A stretch of DNA of 64,000 bases from Asparagopsis taxiformis. Its lineage: Eukaryota; Rhodophyta; Florideophyceae; Bonnemaisoniales; Bonnemaisoniaceae. The notes under the pieces were generated by a model. That model worked only from the letters and a program-made list of their open reading frames with translations, had not been told where the DNA came from and did no database searches. A program made the translations under genes and the position numbers. Position 1 is the first letter of the stretch. Each line of letters begins with the position of its first letter. Below are positions 1 through 8,431 of this stretch, piece after piece. Where the stretch lies: the NCBI GenBank assembly GCA_030407315.1, contig JALQPE010000788.1, positions 39,889 through 103,888 on the forward strand, read 5' to 3'.

Positions 1-2
1 TG

Positions 3-722
3 ACCGGGTTTATGAACAAGTCCAGAGATCATGTGCGAAACCGGTTCATCCGAGATCTTGGATTCGTTCTATACAGTGGGTTTCAAGGTTCAGTCCGAAT
101 GGAGCATCATTTGCACGACGGTGGGCTGGACATTGAGTCAGTTCCAAGTCTGTACTCGGCGCAGAGGAAAATGAATGCAGCGGAGCGTGCAGCAATGGAT
201 GACAAGAATATGAAGATTCTTCGCGACTTCATTGCAGTGCGAAAAGAAATGCTATTCAAAGTCGAGTACGAAGTTCAAATAATTGGAGAACCGGACAAGA
301 GGTTTTTGACTAGGAGGATCAATTTAGTAGAGGTTGCACTGAACTTTGCAGTCGCCTACACGCAATGTTCTGATAAGAACATGTTCCTGCGACGTTCAGA
401 ATACTCCTTGCAATTCATCTACATACTTGCATACGGGTTCCGAACGATTTTGAAATTTCAAAGTGGAACAGAGGTGGAAGGAGCGCAAATCCGGGAAATC
501 AATGAAGCAGTGAAACTGCTTCTTCCCGGGGAGCGGGTGAGTAGTCGGTTCATGAATGAGGAGGTTTTGACTATATCGCGTGATAGATATGAAGAACTGA
601 ACGTAGACGATGGGGGGGAATCAGTGCTGGAGGAGAGCTTCAGGTCTATGGAAGAGGACGGAGGAGATGCAGAATATGTGAAGGTATTCGTCGATGATGA
701 AATCGAGAATGAAGGGGAGTAG
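3..722 (+). CDS. Hypothetical protein, C-terminal part (5' end outside window)
   Basis: The frame is open from the first bases of the window, so the ATG at 12 is probably internal and the gene begins upstream. The visible part is about 239 residues, largely charged and helical, with an acidic tail rich in Glu and Asp over the last 50 residues. I recognise no domain and no membrane segment. An AATAAA hexamer lies at 767-772, about 45 bases after the stop, and would suit a polyadenylation signal. The next gene (998-2359) converges on it. It may belong to a mobile element cut by the window edge; its function is unknown. Confidence 0.55.
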   Translation, partial: TGFMNKSRDHVRNRFIRDLGFVLYSGFQGSVRMEHHLHDGGLDIESVPSLYSAQRKMNAAERAAMDDKNMKILRDFIAVRKEMLFKVEYEVQIIGEPDKRFLTRRINLVEVALNFAVAYTQCSDKNMFLRRSEYSLQFIYILAYGFRTILKFQSGTEVEGAQIREINEAVKLLLPGERVSSRFMNEEVLTISRDRYEELNVDDGGESVLEESFRSMEEDGGDAEYVKVFVDDEIENEGE

Positions 723-997
723 TATCGGATGAAACCAGTTTCGGTGTAGTAGACGAAGAATGAAGAAATAAAATTTCTGTTGAGGTGAATTTTGTAATAG
801 ATGGAAGTAGATAGATGCGAGACATCAGGAAACCAGTCAGACGATAGTGTCAAGTCGAAGGAACAGCGCAGAGACAGGTAGTGGAATAGTCGAAGTAGGA
901 AGGGGCGAGGGTATCCGTCTTTACTAGAAATTGATGGCCACAGGAGCTCTAGAATGGAATACCCAGGAACAGGATAACTACGGATAGGTGTGCTTTA

Positions 998-2359
998 TCA
1001 TTTTTGCTCCGGACTGCAGGTGGCAGGTGGAGGAGAGGGTGGGTGGGTAGTGTCTGAATCCGCATTGAAGCCAAGACGAGAGATAGCCTCATAGCCAATG
1101 TCTTCAAGCTCCTGGCATATAGTAGTACCACTGAAAATACAGCAAGGTAAGCGTAGATGTAGTGTACCAAACGTCTCTGCGGTTGATAGAGGCTGGAAAG
1201 TGCTGTAACAAGCTCGGCGCTGAATACGTCTCCACAGTAACGAAAACGTTGCTCCATAAGTAACAGTAGCCTTATCACGTAGGTGGAAAGAGTCCACGAT
1301 GCTAGACTGTGATAGTTGGCTAAGACATAGGGGATGTAAAAATGTATTGTTGACATGGTCAAACTCGTAGGAGTCTCTGCAAAGAACTGTCATACGTTGG
1401 TCTGGGCTGGACAGGACGTAAGCAGATGAGCCGACGAGAAATGCGGAAGAAGGAGCATCATGAGAGCAGTCAACGTCGACTAGATTTCCTAAAATTCGGA
1501 CAATCGATGAGCTGCCTCCATCGCGTTCCGCCCTGCTCTTCACCAATATTTTCTGGAACCCGTGTTGCGAGGTACCTATGGAGTCACATAGTGCCTGAAA
1601 GGTGGGGAAAATGATGGAAAGATCCGACTCATTTCCAGAGGGAAAGGTGATGTCCTCAAAGGACGGCAGGAAGAGAACATCACGATTCTCTTTCGCCTTG
1701 CATTGAATGGCAATAGTGCGGAATTGAGCAAGGGAGCAGTCAGCCTGTACTCTGATTTCTTCTTGCGATGTTTGTCGCATTCCCCTGGAGTGCTCGGATT
1801 TTGTCATCCGGAGGGAGAGGGGCTTGTCCGTGTACACACCAAGCTTCTGAAACAGAATGCTACATACAGTCAGAGCAGAGGAGGTCATGGAGCTGTTGGA
1901 ATCGAATGGAGGGGGAAGAGGATGTTTGGCAGCTGACTCCAGCTTTTCCAATCTTGCCAGCATTTCTGCTATGGTCTTCTTCATTTGATCCGCAGTGCAA
2001 TCTTGAAGGATGCCGCGGTGGCGGTGGCGAGTGTGGTCAATGCCGTAGTCCGGGTCTCTCTCTGCTGGGGATGCAGGTGAGTCCATACTGCGAAGCTCAC
2101 CACTTCGCCACGGGAGAACCCTTCCGGAATCCTTGTCGACGAGCTCGTTACGATCTGAAATCTTGACTTGAGAAAGGGTAGAGTCGAAACCATATTCAGC
2201 TTTGTATTCGAGCAATGCATGGAGGAATGGGTCTGTTTCGGTCTTGACCTGAGTAATTTCCTTGACGATTGCAGACCACCACACAATTTTTCGTTTCCTC
2301 CCAAACGGCCGAAGTTCCCATTGAACTTCTATAACGTCGTTTGGAGCGAGAGGAAGCAT
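998..2359 (-). CDS. Hypothetical protein, possible Tudor/PWWP-like N-terminus
   Basis: A 453-residue uninterrupted frame with an ATG at 2357-2359. Residues 1-40 read V-I-E-V-x-W-E, then V-W-W-S-A-I-V, a spacing of hydrophobic and Trp residues that recalls SH3-like barrels of the Tudor/PWWP type; this is only a resemblance. Around residues 120-145 there is a short Lys/Glu-rich helix that may be a coiled coil. The C-terminus ends in a Pro/Thr-rich tail. No catalytic motif is visible. A TATA-like stretch (gtagtatatac) lies near 2427-2437, about 70 bases upstream of the start. It is convergent with the partial gene at 3-722. It could be an accessory protein of a mobile element or a host gene. Confidence 0.5.
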   Translation of the reverse strand: MLPLAPNDVIEVQWELRPFGRKRKIVWWSAIVKEITQVKTETDPFLHALLEYKAEYGFDSTLSQVKISDRNELVDKDSGRVLPWRSGELRSMDSPASPAERDPDYGIDHTRHRHRGILQDCTADQMKKTIAEMLARLEKLESAAKHPLPPPFDSNSSMTSSALTVCSILFQKLGVYTDKPLSLRMTKSEHSRGMRQTSQEEIRVQADCSLAQFRTIAIQCKAKENRDVLFLPSFEDITFPSGNESDLSIIFPTFQALCDSIGTSQHGFQKILVKSRAERDGGSSSIVRILGNLVDVDCSHDAPSSAFLVGSSAYVLSSPDQRMTVLCRDSYEFDHVNNTFLHPLCLSQLSQSSIVDSFHLRDKATVTYGATFSLLWRRIQRRACYSTFQPLSTAETFGTLHLRLPCCIFSGTTICQELEDIGYEAISRLGFNADSDTTHPPSPPPATCSPEQK

Positions 2360-2872
2360 GTTGGGATAGCTATGGGATAGAATTGTTGTATTAGTGAAAG
2401 CCTAACCGTTACCTTCTGCTAAAGAGTAGTATATACTAGGAGGATTGGAAAGGTCCAGAAGAGATGTTTAGGTGGTGTAGAAATAGAATGGACAATTGAC
2501 AAAATTGACACGTCAGTGTGGATGATGTCTGCCATGAACTGATTGCAGCATAAAATTTGATGTGAATAATCGTTCTAGAAGTGAATGTCGGATGCATACG
2601 ATTGGACTACAAAGATACGCTTAGAGATGTTACGGGGCCCAATAAATTGCATGGAAAAATATTTTGAGTATTACTTTAGTATTACATTGATTATTGAGCT
2701 AACAGTCGATGTAGTTATCTTGTAAAGGTTCGGACAGGGGTGGAAAGGAAACAGCCACCGAAGTGCTACCACTCGCTGACACTTTGTTTTAAACAACCAA
2801 CTTCTGCTTTGCGCCACCCTGGTCAAGCAGCAACCAACTATCCCTTTCTTAAAAACTCTACCTTTGTTCGCC
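2360..2872. other. Intergenic region between divergent genes
   Basis: AT-rich spacer between the minus-strand gene ending its 5' side at 2359 and the plus-strand ParB-MTase-SET gene starting at 2873. Both promoters should lie here. I see no convincing ORF, no repeat shared with the rest of the window, and no tRNA-like fold. Confidence 0.5.
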
Positions 2873-5800
2873 ATGGAAGGAACGTTCCACAATCACGGTG
2901 AAAAGCACGACGGATGGGTGTTCATCGACCCCAATCAAGTCAGCAAATTCGTATCGATTCGCGATGTTGATGCAAGTCATGTGGAAGCGCTCATGGAGAG
3001 CATTCGCAACAGCGGTTATGACACAGCTCATCCCGTGACTGGCAGGTTTCGAGAAGGCGTTCTGGAGATATTGGATGGAGCGCACCGCTGCATGGCAATT
3101 GTACGTGGAATGGAGAAGGGCGTCTTTCCTCCTGGCGTTACGATTCCTATGCGAGAAGAGTCTATCGTGGCGGACACCAACAGCAGTACTGCTGTTGTGC
3201 TGGACCGTGTGAGAGCGACGACATCCAACGACATTGCAGGCCTGCAAAGGCGCATGATGTTTGTTGAGTATCTGATGATCGCCGTTGATCTCAGAGACGA
3301 GTACTGGGTCCAAAAAGGAAAGGACAAGTACGCTCATATTTCGTCTGTGAGGATGGCCGATGTGTTGGGCTGGATCAAGTCCTGCGATCCAAGCGGCCAA
3401 ATTGCTTCAAGCCTGAGTGGTAAACCGCAGTACAGCTCATGCATGTCTATCCTGGCTGTGCTTCGGCCGTATCACCGAGCAGAAGATTCGAGTGCGATTG
3501 ATTTGCGTCTGTGGCAAATGTTTTGTCATGCATGGGGACTCAATGCAGAGATGGGTGATTCTCCGAGGATGGTTGAGTTTCCGAAACAGGTGGGGGTGAC
3601 TAGTTCTCGTGCCGTCGAAATGTTTGGCAAGACACCCCGCGGAGAATTGTCCTCTCCACTGAACCGCGAACTGCTTTCGAGCAGGTACTTTCTAGACGGC
3701 GCTACATCCGACATGCAAGATTCTTTGCAGGCTAGCCAGAAGCGGTTCAGGAGGCTGATGGTTATGATGTGCCAGTGTATCTTGGCTATTCGCAGTAAGG
3801 AGATGGGCAGTGCGCCATCTAGGCGGGCCAGAGCCACATCCGGGGCCATTGGTGGTGGTGGAATGGTTGGAATTGCAACATCCAGTGCGCAAGCCAACCA
3901 GCTTGGATTTGTTGTCGACCGTGTGTTAGCTGCGTGGGATACCGGGGCAAGAGTGTTGGGGTATGAGGATGTTGAATCGATGTGCTGGCCGTTCATGGTA
4001 TTCGATCCTGCGAGCCTTTGCTTCAGGTCACTCCCGAATCGGTCTGATGGCTGCGCGGTCGAGGAGCATCGGAAAAACCTGACCATTGTCCCGAAAACTG
4101 TAGACAGTGAAAACGGGTTCTGTGCCGACCTTCCAGTGGCTGTGGATGCAAGGCTGCGATCATTGACAAGCGCCTTCCTGCTGTCGATACGCCAATGTGT
4201 CACTGAGGTGAATGTGTTCGCCGAGCGTGGTCAGCTGATGCAGAGACTTCGAGCCTTGCTTTTCGACACTCCTGACAAGTTCGGATTGAACTCGTTCATG
4301 CGAGCCAAGTTGAACACGTCTCATGCCCTGGATGGTCAGAGGAGGCTGAAGGCTTGGTTATTGCGAACCCGAGAGCAACGAAAGCTTCCTCTGACCATGG
4401 ATGAGTTGCACAGTCTTGAGGATACGCCCGAGCCTGGCATCCTTGAAGGTGCACCTGCGCAGATGGAAATATCCGCAGCAGTGCCAAACAATGGCAGCGA
4501 GGATATAGAAGAGGATAGTCTGGAGCCACAGAGGAAGAAGGCTAGGCTGGAGCGCGGTGGTGGAGAGGACGATAATGCGGCGGTTGCTAGCGAAACAGCA
4601 ACAAGAGAAGGTGCGGCCGAGGATGACGCTATGGAGGTTGACACTGTATCGCCTACAGAAGCACCGCTCGTTGACGTCGGAAAGGAATCCAAGCCGGAAT
4701 ATGTCACCAAGCTGGAAGCTGTGATGGGGCGTTACATTCACACTGTGAATTGTGACGCCACTGATGTAGCCAAAGAGGTGGAGGACAAAATTAGTTTCCT
4801 GGAAGATGGCGTGTTGGAGGACAGTGTTCAGCTTGTGCTCACTGATCCTCCATTCAACACGAGGCGGGAAGGCGGCAGAGAAAACTCGGAGTACGATATT
4901 CTGGAGCCGGAAGAGTTGGCGAGTGTTGCGTGTGAAATAGTTCGAGTTCTTCGGCCTGGCGGTCATGCTCTAATCTATTCCAGCGTGCGCCAACTCGTGG
5001 CATGGATGGATGCAATCAGAAATGCCGAGCCTGGCAAGATGATTGTGGACAGTGTTCCAGTCGTGCTATCTCGCCGACCACACAGCTTTACGTCCAATCC
5101 ATCGACGAAAACGTGCACACTGCATAATATGCACGATTTCGTTATCCATGCGTATAAGCGGGGGAAGGGTATGGCTGCATACGATATGGTGGATTACAGG
5201 TTGCACAATCCGGACATATCGAGGCACCCTGGGTTCACCAACGCGATTGACAACGTTCCGAGGTTGTCGGCTGGTGAAGCTCAATACGATGGGCAGAACA
5301 ACCGACTGCGCCATGAGCAGAAGGCGTTGACCACTCTTCGTGAGCTTCTGGAACGATTTTCGAAGCAGAACGATATCGTGATGGATTTCTTCTCGGGAAC
5401 ATACAGCACAGCCATAGCGTGTATGACGTTGAGGGATGGTACGTATCGTCGGTTCATTGGGTGTGAGAAGGAAAAAAGGTGCCACGATGCATCGCAGGAG
5501 TGGATACTGCATGCTTTCGTCAGTGAGGTGAAAGCCGGGCGATATGGGGGGATCTTGCAGCGTGAGGTGGAGAGTATTCTTGGGGACGAGTCGGTACCGG
5601 TCACAGGAAAAGCTCCAAGGCTTCGTCAGAAGCACATCTCAGATGCACCAGAAGGTTTACCTGCTGTGACAGCATTGCCGAACCATCTGCTTGTGTTCGT
5701 TGCGTCAATGAAGAAGGACGGTTCTATGCTTCACAGATTGAGCGGGGTGCCTATGGACCAGTGGCCGGCCGAGGACATGCACTCGTTTTGGAGCATAGAC

Positions 5801-6340
5801 CCGGACGCGATTCTGGCTGCTGATGCCGCATTCTACGGTGTCTATGTTTCGCAATCGGAGGTAAGAGGTGGTGGGTTTGGCGTATTCGCGGCGAAGAAAC
5901 TGAAGAAGGGGACGGTCATTGGCTGGTACAACGGGACGATTTTCTATGCGAAGATTCGAGACTCGGAACCGCAGAGATCAGTGATGTACGGCCCGGAAGG
6001 ATTTGGGTGCACAGGACAGAGGTTCCAGGACTACAACATGGAATTGGAAACCACGTACATAGGGAGGGGTGCACCTGTTCGGAAGGTCTGGCTCGTTCCA
6101 GCGGTCTATAATTGTACCAGCTACCTCAATGATTGTCGGGTCATTGACGGAACGGAGAAAGCGACCGAGGTGAGTCGAACACAGTCAGCCGAGTTTCGAC
6201 AAGGCGATGCCATAGACAAACCGGACTTTGCTTCGAATATCAAGAATCCCCATGCTGTCAAGGTCGTTCTGACCAGAGACGTTGAAGCTGATGAGGAGAT
6301 ATTTGCTGACTATGGTAGAAAATATTGGCCAGCTAACTGA
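2873..6340 (+). CDS. ParB-like / DNA N4/N6-methyltransferase / SET-domain fusion protein
   Basis: 1155 residues from the ATG in perfect Kozak context at 2873. Three modules are visible. (1) A ParB/sulfiredoxin-like domain, about residues 15-90, with DGAHR at 68-72, followed by a long helical region. (2) After an acidic Glu/Asp/Ala-rich linker (about 540-615), a DNA amino-methyltransferase with TDPPFN (DPPF at 658-661, motif IV), a later DFFSGT (838-843, the AdoMet-binding FxGxG-type motif I) and FIGCEKE (from 861). DPPF before FxGxG is the permuted order of beta-class N4-cytosine/N6-adenine enzymes. (3) A C-terminal SET domain, about 985-1155, with GGGFGVFA (999-1006), YLND (1084-1087) where NHS is usual, and FADYG (1144-1148). 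ParB-methylase fusions are known in bacteria and phages; adding SET makes it a eukaryotic chimera. Substrates (adenine or cytosine; histone or other protein) cannot be read from sequence. Confidence 0.85.
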   Translation: MEGTFHNHGEKHDGWVFIDPNQVSKFVSIRDVDASHVEALMESIRNSGYDTAHPVTGRFREGVLEILDGAHRCMAIVRGMEKGVFPPGVTIPMREESIVADTNSSTAVVLDRVRATTSNDIAGLQRRMMFVEYLMIAVDLRDEYWVQKGKDKYAHISSVRMADVLGWIKSCDPSGQIASSLSGKPQYSSCMSILAVLRPYHRAEDSSAIDLRLWQMFCHAWGLNAEMGDSPRMVEFPKQVGVTSSRAVEMFGKTPRGELSSPLNRELLSSRYFLDGATSDMQDSLQASQKRFRRLMVMMCQCILAIRSKEMGSAPSRRARATSGAIGGGGMVGIATSSAQANQLGFVVDRVLAAWDTGARVLGYEDVESMCWPFMVFDPASLCFRSLPNRSDGCAVEEHRKNLTIVPKTVDSENGFCADLPVAVDARLRSLTSAFLLSIRQCVTEVNVFAERGQLMQRLRALLFDTPDKFGLNSFMRAKLNTSHALDGQRRLKAWLLRTREQRKLPLTMDELHSLEDTPEPGILEGAPAQMEISAAVPNNGSEDIEEDSLEPQRKKARLERGGGEDDNAAVASETATREGAAEDDAMEVDTVSPTEAPLVDVGKESKPEYVTKLEAVMGRYIHTVNCDATDVAKEVEDKISFLEDGVLEDSVQLVLTDPPFNTRREGGRENSEYDILEPEELASVACEIVRVLRPGGHALIYSSVRQLVAWMDAIRNAEPGKMIVDSVPVVLSRRPHSFTSNPSTKTCTLHNMHDFVIHAYKRGKGMAAYDMVDYRLHNPDISRHPGFTNAIDNVPRLSAGEAQYDGQNNRLRHEQKALTTLRELLERFSKQNDIVMDFFSGTYSTAIACMTLRDGTYRRFIGCEKEKRCHDASQEWILHAFVSEVKAGRYGGILQREVESILGDESVPVTGKAPRLRQKHISDAPEGLPAVTALPNHLLVFVASMKKDGSMLHRLSGVPMDQWPAEDMHSFWSIDPDAILAADAAFYGVYVSQSEVRGGGFGVFAAKKLKKGTVIGWYNGTIFYAKIRDSEPQRSVMYGPEGFGCTGQRFQDYNMELETTYIGRGAPVRKVWLVPAVYNCTSYLNDCRVIDGTEKATEVSRTQSAEFRQGDAIDKPDFASNIKNPHAVKVVLTRDVEADEEIFADYGRKYWPAN

Positions 6341-6616
6341 GCTACTTTGATAGATTTGAGTAAACACGCATTGACAGAGACAATAGACTGTGCATCATCT
6401 TCCAAGAGCGCTAGATATTATAGACTACACTACAACAATCGTGACATGACTGCAGGAAGGCATCTGCGGCCTGGAGTGCAAACTATCCACTTTTCAACTG
6501 CTATACCTATGGATACGAAAGGGAGAGAAACTAGAAAGATGTGAGTGCGAAATTGTGTAGCAACGCAGCATGTAGAACACCAGTAACAGAGCGATGTAGG
6601 AGAAGCAGTCACCCCA

Positions 6617-7076
6617 TTACAGTGCGGGCCGTTTACCGGGGATGCTGACAGCAAAGTCATCGTTACGATGACTTTGCTGTAAGAAAACAAATCATTACAG
6701 CAGCCATGATTTCTTTACCGGGTAAAAAAATTGTGGCCGCTGTAATGAAACGTTTTCTTACAGCAAAGTCATCGTAACGATGACTTTGCTGTAAGAAAGC
6801 AAAACATTACAGCGGCCACAATTTTTTACCCGGTAAAATTTCTTGCTGATTTTTTACCCGGTAAAAAATTCTTTGGCCACTGCAAGGAAACGGTTCCTTA
6901 CAGCAAAGTCATCGTTACGATGACTTTGCTGTAAGAAAACGTTTCATTACAGCGGCCACAATTTTTTTACCCGGTAAAGAAATCGTGGCTGCTGTAATGA
7001 TTTGTTTTCTTACAGCAAAGTCATCGTAACGATGACTTTGCTGTAAGGAACCCTGGTAAACGGCTTCAGCTGTAAG
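6617..7076. repeat. Palindrome array A
   Basis: Four copies of a 39-nt inverted repeat (18-base arms, CTTACAGCAAAGTCATCG, around TTA or TAA), interleaved with shorter palindromes of the form TTTTACCCGGTAAAA and spacers such as ATTACAGCGGCCACAA. The block itself is bounded by inverted ends: a CTTACAG-like sequence followed by GTTTACCGGGGATG on the left and CCTGGTAAACGGC...CTGTAAG on the right. It lies 277 bases downstream of the ParB-MTase-SET stop. Much of it is repeated almost identically in array B (7608-7956). Confidence 0.9.
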
Positions 7077-7154
7077 CAGCAGGGAGTTTCGTCCTTCTCC
7101 CTTCTTGGTAAAGGTACCTTTACCAAGATGGGAGAAGGACGAAACTCCCTGCTG
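7077..7154. repeat. 78-bp near-perfect hairpin
   Basis: The two arms (cagcagggagtttcgtcc... and its reverse complement ending ...ccctgctg) fold back around GGTAAAGGTACCTTTACC. It abuts array A. The single-arm form of the same sequence (gggagtttcgtccttctc) lies beside array B and, in relic form, beside arrays D, F, G and H, so this looks like two array flanks fused head to head. Confidence 0.75.
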
Positions 7155-7607
7155 TCTCACATGAGAAGCGAAGTGTGAAGTAGGGAACATCACGGGAGGA
7201 TGGTTTGGACGGCTGTTGGTCGCAAAATCTACTCCTTGTGCCGTGAGCCACAGCGACCATATGGTACCTGTGCCTCACGGCATAAAATATATATTCAACC
7301 CGCCCGGGCGGGAACCGGCGCCGGTTCCGGTGCACTATAGTCGTCAATAAGTAGGACTCTAGCTACTCACTATACAACTATAATCGTAAGGTAGGATAGC
7401 CTAAGATCGTAGTACGGAAGAGACGGATGGGAGGGTGTGTGTAGAGGAAAATTAAGGCGGCAGTACGAGTAGCCTATCGTGGTAATAGACGAGTATTTCA
7501 TTGCGAGAGGGGGCGTGAGGGGGAAACGAAAGGCGTCAGTCGTCACCAGAGAGGCTGGGATGCTGAAGGCGGAGTAGAGAAATGGGGGAGAGGGTGAAGC
7601 CAGACTG
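7155..7607 (-). repeat. Inverted copy of the ~1-kb array-flanking repeat
   Basis: Read on the minus strand this matches the sequence that follows arrays C, F and G on the plus strand (Pro/Ser-codon-like cctcctt runs, a CCTACCCTCCCATCC stretch, then CCTAGGCTA-like and AGCTAGA blocks). It includes two adjoining perfect palindromes, CCCGCCCGGGCGGG (7299-7312) and GGAACCGGCGCCGGTTCC (7311-7328). Its orientation is opposite to the copy right of array C, so the two copies bracket the ParB-oxygenase gene as inverted flanks. Confidence 0.6.
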
Positions 7608-7956
7608 CTTACAGCTTTGGCAGTTCCGGCGGGGTGCTGACAGCAAAGTCATCGTTACGATGACTTTGCTGTAAGAAAACAAATCATTACAGCAGCCATG
7701 ATTTCTTTACCGGGTAAAAAAATTGTGGCCGCTGTAATGAAACGTTTTCTTACAGCAAAGTCATCGTAACGATGACTTTGCTGTAAGAAAGCAAAACATT
7801 ACAGCGGCCACAATTTTTTACCCGGTAAAATTTCTTGCTGATTTTTTACCCGGTAAAAAATTCTTCGGCCACTGCAAGGAAACGGTTCCTTACAGCAAAG
7901 TCATCGTTACGATGACTTTGCTGTAAGGAACCCTGGTAAACGGCTTCGGCTGTAAG
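7608..7956. repeat. Palindrome array B
   Basis: Same 39-nt palindromes and TTTTACCCGGTAAAA elements as array A, bounded by CTTACAG at 7608 and CTGTAAG ending 7956. The block from about 7637 to 7920 is nearly identical to 6649-6933, apart from a few substitutions, which points to recent duplication or gene conversion. It sits 3' of the minus-strand ParB-oxygenase gene. Confidence 0.9.
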
Positions 7957-8431
7957 CAGCAGGGAGTTTCGTCCTTCTCTCATCCTGGTAAAGGTAAGAA
8001 GCGAAGTTTGAAGTCGGGTAAATTGCTCAGCAAAGGTCTGTACGGCTGTGAGCAGCTCTCAGGAGTATTTTACCTCACGTGGTCTCTGTTCAGGTTATAC
8101 CCTGTATATATATAGGTAGCCTAGTGTAGGTGGGAAGATAGACGAAAATTCTACAAATAATTTATCACAGTGACGGCTCTCGTAGTCGAAATCTGCGCGT
8201 TGTCAAGGGTTGAAACTAGTCTCCCCCTACGGCCTAGCTAGTAAAATCATATAACGTTGTAGACTAATATTAAAAAGTAGCAAGCAATCTGCTGAGTAGC
8301 ACTAAACTATGAGATGAAGGACAGATGTATAGATGAGAACTGAAAAATGGGCTAAGGTAACAATGTTGAGATGAGAAAGACAGAACTTTATAGCAGGGAA
8401 CAGTAGTATAGGTTTTAATACTTCTGATATG
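7957..8431. other. 3' flank of ParB-oxygenase gene 1
   Basis: No ORF. The segment from about 8187 to 8431 (agtcgaa...gttgtcaagg...actagtc...) recurs at about 26660-26912 beside the chimeric pseudogene, so this flank was copied together with the gene and its array. The proximal part carries another degenerate array flank (gggagtttcgtccttctc and gtacggctgtgagcagc). Confidence 0.6.

Noticed and set aside
3526..4203. 225-codon minus-strand frame inside the ParB-MTase-SET gene
   Set aside because: Fully contained in a longer, motif-bearing gene on the other strand.
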